Assembly (NCBI RefSeq): GCF_003253745.1
Contig: NZ_MZXV01000013.1
Span: 310,001-374,000 of the forward strand
Origin: Mesorhizobium kowhaii
GTDB lineage: Bacteria > Pseudomonadota > Alphaproteobacteria > Rhizobiales > Rhizobiaceae
DNA length: 64,000 bases
Direction of reading: 5' to 3'
The notes beneath the pieces are model-generated. The model saw only the letters and a program-made list of their open reading frames with translations. It was not told the DNA's origin and ran no database searches. This document shows positions 17,697-25,952 of this stretch, one piece after another; positions within the stretch are counted from its first letter, which is position 1; each line of letters starts with the position of its first letter. The position numbers and the translations under genes were made by a program.

Positions 17697-18635
17697 TTGA
17701 AAGTCGGGGTGGTTCTCAATCCGATTGCCGGTGGCGGCCGGCTGAAACGGCATTGGCCGGAGGTCGCCGCATCGCTGAAAAAGCATTTCGGCGAATTCGA
17801 GCTGCGCGAAACGCAGGCCGAGGGTGATGCCGAACGGCTGGCGATCGACCTCGCGGCAAACGGCTTCGACCTGGTGATCGCGGCCGGCGGCGACGGCACC
17901 GCCAGCGAGGTGGCCGACGGGCTGCTGCAGGCGTCCGAGGAAGGCCGCAGGACAACCGAGCTTGGCCTCTTGCCGTGCGGCACCGGCATCGATTTTGCGC
18001 GCGGGCTTGGCCTGCCGCGCGAGATGGATGCGGTGCTGAAGCATATCGCCGAGGCCAAGGGACGCAAGGTCGACGCCGGACGCATCTGCTACATCGACGA
18101 CCATGGCGCGCTGGCCAGCCGCCACTTCATCAACATCGCCAGCCTCGGCCTGTCAGGCGCCACCGACCGTGCCGTCAATGCCGACAAGCGCAAGGGCAAG
18201 ATGTCGGCCAAGGCGTTGTTCCTGTGGCGCACCGTGGTCGAGTTCATCCGCTACCGCTTCCAGGATGTCAGGATCACGGTCGACGACGGCGCGCCGGTCG
18301 AAGCGCGCATGGCGCTGGTGGCGGTGGCCAATGGCAAGTTCTTCGGCGGCGGCATGATGATCGCGCCGGATGCCGAGCTGGCCGACGGGCAGTTCGACAT
18401 CGTCATCCTGCGCGCGGCCGGCAAGCTGAAGCTGATCTGGGACATCCGCCTGCTCTATGGCGGCCGGCACCGCAACCACCCGGCGATCACCATCCTGCGC
18501 GGCAAAAAAGTGGTGGTCGAGCCGCTGGGCGATGTCGAGAAGAACGGCGCGCTGGTCGACATAGACGGCGAGTCGCCGGGACGCATACCGGCGACCTTCG
18601 AGATCCTGCCCGGCGCGCTGACGCTCAGATATTGA
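17697..18635 (+). CDS. YegS/diacylglycerol-kinase-family lipid kinase
   Basis: TTG 17697 is chosen because GGGAGG ends seven bases upstream; the in-frame GTG at 17691 is too close to it. The 312-residue protein begins MKVGVVLNPIAGGGRLKRHW (the N-P-x-A-G-G phosphate-binding turn) and has the catalytic GGDGT motif (VIAAGGDGTASEV, about residue 68), then LPCGTGIDFARGL and a C-terminal beta-sandwich with FFGGGMMIAPDAELADG. These are the hallmarks of the DAGK_cat fold, which phosphorylates diacylglycerol, sphingoid or related lipids at the inner membrane. Rhizobia recycle diacylglycerol formed during phosphate-free lipid and glucan synthesis, but the exact substrate cannot be read from sequence. 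Confidence 0.85.
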   Translation: MKVGVVLNPIAGGGRLKRHWPEVAASLKKHFGEFELRETQAEGDAERLAIDLAANGFDLVIAAGGDGTASEVADGLLQASEEGRRTTELGLLPCGTGIDFARGLGLPREMDAVLKHIAEAKGRKVDAGRICYIDDHGALASRHFINIASLGLSGATDRAVNADKRKGKMSAKALFLWRTVVEFIRYRFQDVRITVDDGAPVEARMALVAVANGKFFGGGMMIAPDAELADGQFDIVILRAAGKLKLIWDIRLLYGGRHRNHPAITILRGKKVVVEPLGDVEKNGALVDIDGESPGRIPATFEILPGALTLRY

Positions 18636-18715
18636 ATCAAGTCGTTAACAGATCGATTCAGGTGAATCCGGCGATGAAACCAACCCACTGAAATCGCTTG
18701 ATTTCTTGCCTGGTA

Positions 18716-19633
18716 TCAAACGTCGAGCTTGGCCGGAAAACCGGGCGCGCGCAGGTCGGTGCCGACGGTATCTTCCAGCAACTTGACGATCTGGGTCGAC
18801 CAGGCGCCGCCGCCATAGGCTTCTCTGCCTTGCTCAAAAATCGCGTTGACGCGCGTGGCAAGTTCGAGCGGCACGCCTGACTGTTCGCCCATGGCGAGCG
18901 CGAAGCCGAGGTCCTTCAGCGCCAGGTCCATGGTGAAGCCGATGTCGTAGGAGCCGTTGAGAATGAGCTGGCTTTCGGTCTCATGGACGAAGCTGTTGCC
19001 GGAGGAGGCAACGATGGCGTGGTAGGATTGGGCGAGGTCGAGCCCGCCTTGTTTGGCCAGCATCAATGCCTCGCCGGCGGCGACGAGATGGATGAAGGCC
19101 AGCATGTTGGTGATGACCTTGATCACCGCCGCCGAGCCGACCGGACCCATCAGGAACGACTTCGCGCACATCACTTCAATGGCCGAGCGATGACGCGCAT
19201 AGAGCGCTGCATCGCCACCGACCAGCGCGGTTATTTTTCCGACCGCCGCCAGATGCACGCCGCCGGTGACCGGGCATTCCAACGTCTCGATGCCCTTGAC
19301 CGAGGCGAGCGCGGCCAGACGGACGATCTCGTCGCGGCCGTTGGTCGACATCTCGATCCAGGTGCCGCCTTCGGGCAGGCCTTCGAGCAAGCCGCCAGGA
19401 CCAGCCAGCACCGCTTCGCTGACTTTGGGCGAGGGCAGGCAGGTGATGGCGTTGCCGGCTCTGGCGGCAGCCTCGGCGGGACTGTTGGCGGCTGTGGCGC
19501 CGAGCGCGACGAGGCGCTCGACGGCGGCCGGGTCGCGGTCGAAGACAGTGACCGCAAAACCGTTGCGGATCAGGTTGGCGGCAAGGTTGCCGCCGAGATG
19601 GCCGAGGCCGATGAAGGCGTAGCTTTCGCTCAC
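18716..19633 (-). CDS. NAD(P)-dependent beta-hydroxyacid dehydrogenase (3-HIBADH family)
   Basis: GTG 19633 overlaps the upstream TGA (GTGA), giving 305 residues. The N-terminal Rossmann domain starts YAFIGLGHLGGNLAANLIRNG with D in VFDRDP, which suggests NAD preference. The signature PVTGGVHLAAVGKIT and the catalytic Lys region (AAVIKVITNMLAF, about residue 168) follow. The C-terminal helical domain contains DLALKDLGFALAMGEQSGVP. Members oxidise 3-hydroxyisobutyrate, tartronate semialdehyde or gluconate-type acids. Being last in a coupled operon with a GMC oxidoreductase and an enolase-superfamily protein, it probably acts on a sugar-acid-derived intermediate (inference). Confidence 0.85.
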   Translation of the reverse strand: MSESYAFIGLGHLGGNLAANLIRNGFAVTVFDRDPAAVERLVALGATAANSPAEAAARAGNAITCLPSPKVSEAVLAGPGGLLEGLPEGGTWIEMSTNGRDEIVRLAALASVKGIETLECPVTGGVHLAAVGKITALVGGDAALYARHRSAIEVMCAKSFLMGPVGSAAVIKVITNMLAFIHLVAAGEALMLAKQGGLDLAQSYHAIVASSGNSFVHETESQLILNGSYDIGFTMDLALKDLGFALAMGEQSGVPLELATRVNAIFEQGREAYGGGAWSTQIVKLLEDTVGTDLRAPGFPAKLDV

Positions 19634-20841
19634 GGCATCAACGGCGTCTGCATCATCTGCAGGTGCAGTTCCTTGCCGGTGTAGGGATGCGCGTCGCAGA
19701 CCGCTTCGTTGAGCTCGACGCCGAGGCCGGGCTCCTTCGACGGGATGACGTTGCCGTCCTGCCACTCGATCTTCTTCGTAAGCAGCGTCGCGTGGAAACC
19801 GTCCCACTGCTTCAGCGATTCGAGAATGAGGAAGTTGGGCAGCGTCACCGCCAGCTGGATGTTGGCAGCACCGACGATCGGCCCGCAATAGCAGTGCGGG
19901 GCGACCTGGATGTGATAGGCCTCGGCCATAGCGGCGATCTTCTTGGTTTCGAGAATGCCGCCGGAGCGGCCGAGGTCGGGCTGCAGGATGGTCGCGGCGC
20001 GGTTCTCGATGACACGGGCGAATTCGAACTTGGTCGTCAGCCGCTCGCCGGTGGCGATCGGGATCGACGTGCCTCGCGCCACCTGCGCCATCACTTCTGG
20101 CATGTCAGGCGGCACCGGCTCCTCGAACCACAGCGGATCATAGGGTTCGATGGCACGCGCCATGCGCAATGCGCCCGAGGCGGTGAACTGGCCATGGGTG
20201 CCGAACAGGATGTCGGCGCGGGTGCCGACCGCTTCGCGGATCGCCTTGATCATGCGGGCGGAGAGATCGATGTCGACAAGGCGCGGCTGGTGGCCGTCGA
20301 AGGCGGTGTAGGGGCCGGCCGGGTCGAGCTTGACCGCGTTGAAACCCTGCTCGACATATTCGAGCGCGCAGGCTGCGGCGAGATCGGGGTCGTTGTAGAC
20401 ATTCTTGCCGCGCGCATCCTCGGAGTGGATGCTGCCGGAGTGCGGATAGAGATAGGTGTAGGAGCGCAGCGTCTCGTGCACCTGGCCGCCGAGCAATTTG
20501 TAGACCGGCTTGTTGGCCTCCTTGCCGATAATGTCCCAGCAGGCCATTTCGAGCGCCGAGAAGCAGCCCATGCCGGACACATCCGGGCGCTGGGTGAAGC
20601 CGGAGGAATAAGCGCGGCGGAAGAAGTTCTCGATGTCGTGCGGATCGCGGCCGACGAGATAGCGCTCGGCCATATCCTCGACCATCTTCGCCGTGACATG
20701 GGCGGAGAAGGTGGCGTTGTAGGCCTCGCCATAGCCGACGACACCGCCATCGGTGGTCAGCTTGACGAAGATGAAATATTTGCCGCCGATACCGGGCGGC
20801 GGGTTGCCGACAACCCAGGTCTTGACGTCGGTGATTTTCAT
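19630..20841 (-). CDS. mandelate racemase/muconate lactonizing enzyme family protein
   Basis: ATG 20841 overlaps the upstream gene's stop (ATGA); GGAGG precedes it. The 403-residue protein has the N-terminal capping domain (VGYGEAYNATFS, then MACWDIIGKEANKPVYKLLGG) and the TIM-barrel domain. Enolase-superfamily features: K171 in VKLDP, E240/E241 in LWFEEPVPPD, E266 in ATGERLTTKFEFARV, QPDLGRSGGILE, and a late His in VAPHCYCGP. At the strand-3 end, where the first metal-ligand Asp is expected, it reads ILFGTHGQFT (211-220), so that Asp seems absent. Family members dehydrate or epimerise sugar acids. The substrate is unknown. Confidence 0.82.
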   Translation of the reverse strand: MKITDVKTWVVGNPPPGIGGKYFIFVKLTTDGGVVGYGEAYNATFSAHVTAKMVEDMAERYLVGRDPHDIENFFRRAYSSGFTQRPDVSGMGCFSALEMACWDIIGKEANKPVYKLLGGQVHETLRSYTYLYPHSGSIHSEDARGKNVYNDPDLAAACALEYVEQGFNAVKLDPAGPYTAFDGHQPRLVDIDLSARMIKAIREAVGTRADILFGTHGQFTASGALRMARAIEPYDPLWFEEPVPPDMPEVMAQVARGTSIPIATGERLTTKFEFARVIENRAATILQPDLGRSGGILETKKIAAMAEAYHIQVAPHCYCGPIVGAANIQLAVTLPNFLILESLKQWDGFHATLLTKKIEWQDGNVIPSKEPGLGVELNEAVCDAHPYTGKELHLQMMQTPLMP

Positions 20842-22454
20842 TTTTGGTCCTCCAGAACCAGTTCGGCACCCTTCCAACCGGTCATGATCGAGGCGGCGTT
20901 GGTGTTGCCGGTGATATTGTCGGGAAAGATCGAGGCGTCGATGACACGCAGGCCCTCGATACCGTGCACCTTGAGGCGTGGGTCGACGACGGCGCGCGAG
21001 GGATCAGGTCCCATGCGGCAGGTCGAGACCGGGTGATAGACGGTGCCCGAGCGTTTCCTGAAATCCTGGATCAGATCTGCGTCCGAACTGATCGATGGGC
21101 CGGGCAGGACCTCTTCCTCGATGATCTCGGCCATATCAGGCATCGAGGCGATCTTGCGCACGAACTTCACAGCGTCGAGCATCTCGGCGACATCGGCCTC
21201 GGTCGAATAGGCATTGGCTGATATCCTGGGATAGTCGCGCGGGTTGCTGGTGCGGATCATGATCTCGCCACGGCTCGACGGGCGGCAGTTGGACAGGCCG
21301 ATGGAAAAGCCGGGCCATGGGTCGGGCGTCAGGATCGGGCGCTCGCCGCTCTTCGGAATAACGGTCGAGAAGGCCTGGAAATAAAGTTGCATGTTGGGGC
21401 GGGTTGCCGCCGGATCAGTGCGGAAGAAGCCGCCGGCATTGTTCATCGACAGCGACAGCGGCCCGGAGCGCGTCAGGATGTATTGCATGCCGACCAGCAG
21501 CTTGCCCCACCAGGGACGCAGCGTCTGGTTGAGCGTCGGCAGCCTGCCCTTGAAGGTGTAGTTGATGCCGACATGGTCCTGCAGATGCGCACCGACATTC
21601 TCGTTGGCATGGACGACGGGGATGCCAAGCCCCTTGAGCAGCGCAGAGGGGCCGACGCCGGACAGCTGCAGCAGCTGCGGCGAGTTGACCGAGCCGCCCG
21701 ACAGAATGACCTCCCGGCCGGCACGCGCCGTCTTGGTCTCGCCGTTCTGCAAATATTCGACACCGACGGCGCGCCTGCCTTCGAACAGCACCCGGGTCGC
21801 CAACGCATTCGTCGCAACGCGGACATTCTTGCGCTTCATCGCCGGGCGCAGGAAGGCGCGCGCCGCCGACATGCGGCGGCCGTTCTTGGTCGAGATCTGG
21901 TAGACGCCGACGCCTTCCTGGGCGGCACCGTTGAAATCCGGATTGAGCGGCAGGCCGGCCTGCTGGCCGGCGGCTAGGTAGCGCTTGGTCAGCGGGTGGA
22001 CGGCGTCCGAACAGTCGGTGACATGCAGCGGGCCGCCGACACCGCGCCATGCGTCGGCACCGGCCTGGTTGTCCTCCAGCGCCTTGAAGACGGGCAGCAG
22101 GTCGTCATAACCCCAGCCGGGATTGCCGGCGGCGGCCCAGGCATCGAAATCCTCGCGCGCGCCCCTGATCCAGACCATGGCGTTGATCGAACTCGAACCG
22201 CCAAGCAGCTTGCCGCGCGGCCAGTGGTCGGCATTGCCGGCGAGGCCCGGGTCCGGCTCGGCCTTGTAGTTCCAGTTGACCGCCGGATCGAAGAAGGTCT
22301 TGCCGTAGCCGAGCGGCATCTGCACGTAGAAGCGGCGGTCGGTGCCGCCGGCTTCCAGCAGCAGCACGGAAAAGCGCCCGGAGGCCGACAGTTTGTCCGC
22401 CAGGACCGAGCCGGCCGAGCCGGAGCCGACGATGATGAAGTCATAGGTCTGCAT
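20838..22454 (-). CDS. GMC-family FAD oxidoreductase (choline/alcohol dehydrogenase-like)
   Basis: ATG 22454 gives 538 residues, the normal GMC length. The frame continues upstream without a stop but only into sequence antisense to purC. The ADP-binding motif is at the N-terminus (DFIIVGSGSAGSVLADKL), followed by GGSSSINAMVWIRG (GMC signature 1), VILSGGSVNSPQLLQLSGVG (signature 2), the catalytic His in YHPVSTCRMG and the closing GNTNAASIMTGWKG. There is no signal peptide, so it is cytoplasmic. It probably oxidises a primary or polyol alcohol and is first in an operon with overlapping ATGA and GTGA junctions to a sugar-acid-type enolase-superfamily protein and a beta-hydroxyacid dehydrogenase. 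Confidence 0.88.
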   Translation of the reverse strand: MQTYDFIIVGSGSAGSVLADKLSASGRFSVLLLEAGGTDRRFYVQMPLGYGKTFFDPAVNWNYKAEPDPGLAGNADHWPRGKLLGGSSSINAMVWIRGAREDFDAWAAAGNPGWGYDDLLPVFKALEDNQAGADAWRGVGGPLHVTDCSDAVHPLTKRYLAAGQQAGLPLNPDFNGAAQEGVGVYQISTKNGRRMSAARAFLRPAMKRKNVRVATNALATRVLFEGRRAVGVEYLQNGETKTARAGREVILSGGSVNSPQLLQLSGVGPSALLKGLGIPVVHANENVGAHLQDHVGINYTFKGRLPTLNQTLRPWWGKLLVGMQYILTRSGPLSLSMNNAGGFFRTDPAATRPNMQLYFQAFSTVIPKSGERPILTPDPWPGFSIGLSNCRPSSRGEIMIRTSNPRDYPRISANAYSTEADVAEMLDAVKFVRKIASMPDMAEIIEEEVLPGPSISSDADLIQDFRKRSGTVYHPVSTCRMGPDPSRAVVDPRLKVHGIEGLRVIDASIFPDNITGNTNAASIMTGWKGAELVLEDQK

Positions 22455-22613
22455 GATTGGTGGGCGGCTCCGGAAATCCGGCTGCAGCCTAGACGCGGCG
22501 GCGCTCCCAAGTCGCGGCGCCTTCCGGCATGCGTTGTGAAAAAAGCGACTGCCGACGCTGGTTTGAATTGAGAGGCTGACAATCCTGCTTGATATGCCGG
22601 GGGTCGAGGGCTT

Positions 22614-23567
22614 ATGCGATGGCCTATGCGCACCCTTCCTGATGCTTTCATTCCTGAACTGCCGGGCCACTACAGCGGCAAGGTCCGCGAAAACTACGAC
22701 CTGCCGGACGGCAGGCGCATCATCATCGCCACAGACCGTCTCAGTGCCTTCGACACCATCCTGACCTCGATCCCGTTCAAGGGAGAGATCCTCACCCAGA
22801 CGGCCAGGTACTGGTTCGAGGAAACCGCCGATATCTGCCCGAACCATGTTCTCGAATACCCTGACCCAAACGTCGTCGTCGGCACCCGGCTCGACATCCT
22901 GCCGGTCGAGATCGTCGTGCGTGGCTATTTGGCGGGAACCACCAGCACCTCGATCCTGACAAGGTACCGGCGCGGTGATCGGGACATGTATGGAATGACC
23001 CTGCCGGACGGCCTGCGCGACAATGAAAAACTGGCCGAGCCGATCATCACGCCGACCAGCAAGGCCCTCCACGGTGGCCATGACGAGCCTCTGTCCAAGG
23101 CCGAGATCCTTGAACAGGGCCTTCTCACACAGGCGCAGTGGGACACCGTATCGGGTTACGCCTTGCAGCTGTTCGCCCGCGGCCAGCAGCGCGCCGCCGA
23201 ACGTGGCCTCATCCTCGCCGATACGAAATACGAATTCGGCACCGACAAGAACGGGACCATAATCCTTGCCGACGAGATCCACACGCCGGACAGCAGCCGG
23301 TACTGGATCGCCAAGAGCTATGAGGAAGCCCTTGCCAGCGGCAGCCGGCCGGAGAGCTTCGACAAGGATTTCATCCGGTCGTGGGTGTCGGCAAGGTGCG
23401 ATCCTTACAGCGAACCGATTCCTGACATACCCGACGAGATCGTCGAACAGGCATCGCGTGTCTATGCGCAGGCTTACGAGGCAATCACGGGCAGAGAATT
23501 CTCTCCTGACGTTTCCGGGCATAGCGTCCTGGATCGCATTCGTTCGAACCTCGAGCGTTACTTCTAG
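22614..23567 (+). CDS. purC: phosphoribosylaminoimidazole-succinocarboxamide synthase (SAICAR synthetase)
   Basis: 317 residues; catalyses ATP-dependent joining of CAIR and aspartate in purine synthesis. SAICAR synthetase motifs are in order: [63 protein letters not shown] and [13 protein letters not shown] (signature 2), with KDFIRSW near the end. The length and the [12 protein letters not shown] form are those of the long yeast-like type rather than the 240-residue type that usually sits beside purS/purQ. GAGGG precedes ATG 22614; ATG 22626 is an alternative. It stands alone here, away from other pur genes, so a second purC elsewhere is plausible but not shown. Confidence 0.9.
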   Translation: MRWPMRTLPDAFIPELPGHYSGKVRENYDLPDGRRIIIATDRLSAFDTILTSIPFKGEILTQTARYWFEETADICPNHVLEYPDPNVVVGTRLDILPVEIVVRGYLAGTTSTSILTRYRRGDRDMYGMTLPDGLRDNEKLAEPIITPTSKALHGGHDEPLSKAEILEQGLLTQAQWDTVSGYALQLFARGQQRAAERGLILADTKYEFGTDKNGTIILADEIHTPDSSRYWIAKSYEEALASGSRPESFDKDFIRSWVSARCDPYSEPIPDIPDEIVEQASRVYAQAYEAITGREFSPDVSGHSVLDRIRSNLERYF

Positions 23568-23657
23568 CGGCAAGCGAGCTTCGTTAGGTGGCGCGTTGAC
23601 GCGTCACCGCCATGACGCTACGGGATCGAGGGCAATTGACCTCGAAGGATTTCCCCC

Positions 23658-24053
23658 ATGGTGCACTACGCAGATGGACGGCCGCTCGGCGATCTGACGC
23701 TGCGCACGCTGGCCATGCCTTCGGATGCCAATGCGGCGGGCGACATCTTCGGCGGCTGGGTGATGGCGCAGATGGACCTTGCCTGCGGCATCCGTGCGGC
23801 CGAGCGCGCCAAGGGCCGCGTGGTGACGGCGGCGGTCAAGGAAATGTCGTTCGCCAAGCCGATGAAGATCGGCGACACGCTGTGTATCTACACCCATGTC
23901 GAGCGCGTCGGCCGCACCTCTATGACGCTCAAGGTCGAGGCCTGGGCGCAGCGCTACCTCTCCGACCTGATGGAGAAGGTCACCCATGCCGATTTCGTCA
24001 TGGTGGCGCTGGATGGCGAGGGCAAACCAAAGGCGGTTCCGGCGGAAGGCTGA
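23658..24053 (+). CDS. acyl-CoA thioesterase, YciA-type hotdog fold
   Basis: 131 residues with the single hotdog domain of the YciA/acyl-CoA hydrolase group. LRTLAMPSDANAAGDIFGGW contains the conserved N-x-x-G-D-I-F-G-G-W loop with the catalytic Asp, followed by MDLACGIRAAERA, VVTAAVKEMSFAKPMKIGD and HADFVMVALD. It hydrolyses acyl-CoA to free acid and CoA in the cytoplasm. A Gly/Asn-rich N-terminal loop and the lack of a second domain distinguish it from the longer BACH enzymes. It stands alone, about 90 bp after purC. Confidence 0.87.
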   Translation: MVHYADGRPLGDLTLRTLAMPSDANAAGDIFGGWVMAQMDLACGIRAAERAKGRVVTAAVKEMSFAKPMKIGDTLCIYTHVERVGRTSMTLKVEAWAQRYLSDLMEKVTHADFVMVALDGEGKPKAVPAEG

Positions 24054-24323
24054 CCGGGGCTTCGGCGCACAGCCATGCCGGGTAACACGCGGCAGATGCG
24101 AAATGGGCCGCCGCACGGTCTTTTGATTGTGTTGGTTGCGACTGGGACGAAGACAATCAGTCAACGATCGCTGAACGCCGCGCTGGCAGGTGTCGCTGCG
24201 GCTTTGCCTTGTCTGCTGACGGCGTCTGTCTGAAAAGCCAGAACCGAAACGGATCAACAGCCGCCGACGGAATGCAATGTCGCTAGCGCAGCCATCGGCG
24301 AAAACCCTTGCAATACAAAGGCT

Positions 24324-24692
24324 TCAGGCATGCGTGGCGTCGAATTTCTCACGTGCTGCCCGCACGCGCGTGGTGTTGATGCGCGCCCATTCGCCGAGTG
24401 CGCTGACCGGGATCAGCAATTCATGGCCGAGTTCGGTCAGCTCGTAATCGACGCGCGGCGGAATGGTTGGGAATACGGTGCGGGTAACGAAGCCGTCACG
24501 CTCCAATCCGCGCAAAGTGGTGGTCAGCATCTTCTGCGAAATGCCGCCGACAGCGGCGCGCAACTCATTGAATCGCAACGGTCCTTGGCCGAGCTTGCCG
24601 ACCACGAGAACGGTCCATTTGTCGCCGACGCGCTGCAGGATTTCCGAAACGGCGCGGCAATCTTCGGTGTTAAGCGGGTTCCTCAGTAACAA
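24324..24692 (-). CDS. HxlR-family transcriptional regulator
   Basis: TTG 24692 is preferred: AGGAGG lies eight bases upstream, whereas ATG 24731 has no ribosome-binding site and overlaps a repeated operator half-site. The 122-residue product has the HxlR winged helix: VGDKWTVLVVGKLGQGPLRF, ELRAAVGGISQKMLTTTLRGL (recognition helix) and the wing TIPPRVDYELTELG. A Cys near the N-terminus (EDCRAV) precedes the HTH as in redox- or quinone-sensing HxlR proteins. It is divergent from the FMN reductase at 24780 with a perfect dyad between them, so autoregulation and control of that gene are likely. Confidence 0.85.
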   Translation of the reverse strand: MLLRNPLNTEDCRAVSEILQRVGDKWTVLVVGKLGQGPLRFNELRAAVGGISQKMLTTTLRGLERDGFVTRTVFPTIPPRVDYELTELGHELLIPVSALGEWARINTTRVRAAREKFDATHA

Positions 24693-24739
24693 AAAGGTGC
24701 CTCCTTGCGCATCGAGTTGACAGTATCTCATATAGCGCC

Positions 24740-24756
24740 GGTATCTAAATGATACC
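24740..24756. promoter_or_regulatory. probable HxlR operator between divergent genes
   Basis: A perfect inverted repeat GGTATC-TAAAT-GATACC lies 23 bp before the FMN reductase ATG. An extra half-site, GTATCT, occurs at 24723-24728. Position and symmetry suit the adjacent HxlR regulator. Confidence 0.65.
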
Positions 24757-24779
24757 AGCTTTACTTATGGAGAGCCCCC

Positions 24780-25385
24780 ATGTCAAAACCAAAAATCGCC
24801 ATCATCGTCGGTTCGACGCGCGCCGCGCGCTTCGCCGATGTGCCGACCCAATGGATCGCCAAGATCGCCAAAGCGCATGCCGATATCGACGTCGAAGTCG
24901 TCGACCTGCGCGACTTCCCGCTGCCGTTCTTCGACGAGGTCGCATCCTCCGCCTGGGCGCCGTCGCAGAACGAAGTAGCGAAGCGCTGGCAGAAGAAGGT
25001 CGCCGAATATGACGGCTTCATCTTCACCGCCGCCGAATACAATCATGGCCCGACGGCCGTGCTGAAGAACGCCATCGACTACGCCGCCAACGAATGGAAC
25101 AAGAAGCCGGCCGGCTTCGTCGGCTATGGCAGCGTCGGCGGCGCCCGCGCCGTCGAGCAGCTCCGCATGCACGCGGTCGAATTGCAGATGGCGCCGGTCA
25201 AGTCGGCCGTCCATATCGCCTGGGGCGACTTCCTCGCCGTCCGCCAGGGCGAGAAGAAGCTCGAAGACCTCGAGCATCTGAACCAGGCTGCCACGGCGCT
25301 GGTCAACGACGTCGCCTGGTGGGCCAAGGCGCTCAAGGCAGCGCGTCAGGCCGACGCCATCACCGAGGAAGTCAAGGCGGCCTAA
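24780..25385 (+). CDS. NADPH-dependent FMN reductase family protein
   Basis: 201 residues with a flavodoxin-like fold. The FMN phosphate loop is IIVGSTRAARFADVPTQW, followed by the family segment FFDEVASSAW, then FIFTAAEYNHGPTAVLKNAID, the conserved loop of the NAD(P)H:FMN/quinone reductase group, and VGYGSVGGARAVEQLR. These cytoplasmic enzymes reduce FMN, quinones or azo compounds with NAD(P)H. The divergent HxlR regulator and shared dyad suggest induction by an electrophile or quinone (inference). A strong terminator follows at 25418. Confidence 0.87.
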   Translation: MSKPKIAIIVGSTRAARFADVPTQWIAKIAKAHADIDVEVVDLRDFPLPFFDEVASSAWAPSQNEVAKRWQKKVAEYDGFIFTAAEYNHGPTAVLKNAIDYAANEWNKKPAGFVGYGSVGGARAVEQLRMHAVELQMAPVKSAVHIAWGDFLAVRQGEKKLEDLEHLNQAATALVNDVAWWAKALKAARQADAITEEVKAA

Positions 25386-25417
25386 CCGTCGGTTCGAGTT
25401 ATCCTCCCAAGGATTCG

Positions 25418-25442
25418 GGGCGGCGCTTGCGCCGCCCTTTTT
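25418..25442 (+). terminator. intrinsic terminator after FMN reductase gene
   Basis: A perfect 9-bp stem, GGGCGGCGC / GCGCCGCCC, with a TT loop is followed by TTTTT. It sits between the convergent reductase and HxlR genes; the T-run serves the plus strand only. Confidence 0.9.
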
Positions 25443-25855
25443 CAATTGTGGGAGGCGTGCGTCTCCCGCGTCGGCCTTGGGCGGATGATGCAATCGGCGA
25501 GGCGATCCATCTCGTTGAGTTCGTCGGCGTGATGCTGGCCCCATTGGCAGAGCGCCAGCAGGATCGGCTCGAGACTGAGGCCGAGACTTGTCGCGGAATA
25601 TTCGACGCGGGAGGGCACTTCGGCAAAGATCTCGCGGCTGACGAGGCCGTGTTCCTCCATTTCCCGAAGCTGCTGGATCAGCACTTTCTGGGTGATGCCT
25701 GAAATCATCGCCTTCAGTGCGGACAGCCGTCGCGGGCCATCGAACAGATGGTAGAGAATGACCGCCTTCCAGCGCCCCGCGATCACTTTCAGCGCACGTT
25801 CCGCCGGCAGCATCGGCAGTCTCTTGATGGGCATTCTCTTGCTCAGATTGGCCAT
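25442..25855 (-). CDS. HxlR-family transcriptional regulator (second)
   Basis: ATG 25855 follows AGGAGGTGACC, an excellent ribosome-binding site; the frame upstream of it is spurious. The 137-residue protein has a winged helix with IAGRWKAVILYHLFDGPRRL, LKAMISGITQKVLIQQLREM and the wing EVPSRVEYSATSLG. There is no Cys before the HTH, unlike the HxlR at 24324, so it may respond differently. It is divergent from the quinone oxidoreductase at 25953, its likely target. The two HxlR genes flank the FMN reductase on opposite strands. Confidence 0.85.
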   Translation of the reverse strand: MANLSKRMPIKRLPMLPAERALKVIAGRWKAVILYHLFDGPRRLSALKAMISGITQKVLIQQLREMEEHGLVSREIFAEVPSRVEYSATSLGLSLEPILLALCQWGQHHADELNEMDRLADCIIRPRPTRETHASHN

Positions 25856-25952
25856 GGTCACCTCCTGGTCAGCAGGGGACAAATGAGTGTGTAGTCGAGG
25901 CTCCGCAGATAGTGGCAAACCGTGACCGATGCCAATGCGATCGGAGTTTGCC

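Noticed and set aside
22455-23573. N-terminal extension of the GMC oxidoreductase
   Set aside because: The frame stays open upstream of ATG 22454 but is antisense to purC, and the GMC FAD motif begins at once after that ATG.
24075-24233. A 52-codon open frame between the thioesterase and HxlR genes
   Set aside because: It has a weak ribosome-binding site, no family resemblance and low coding character.
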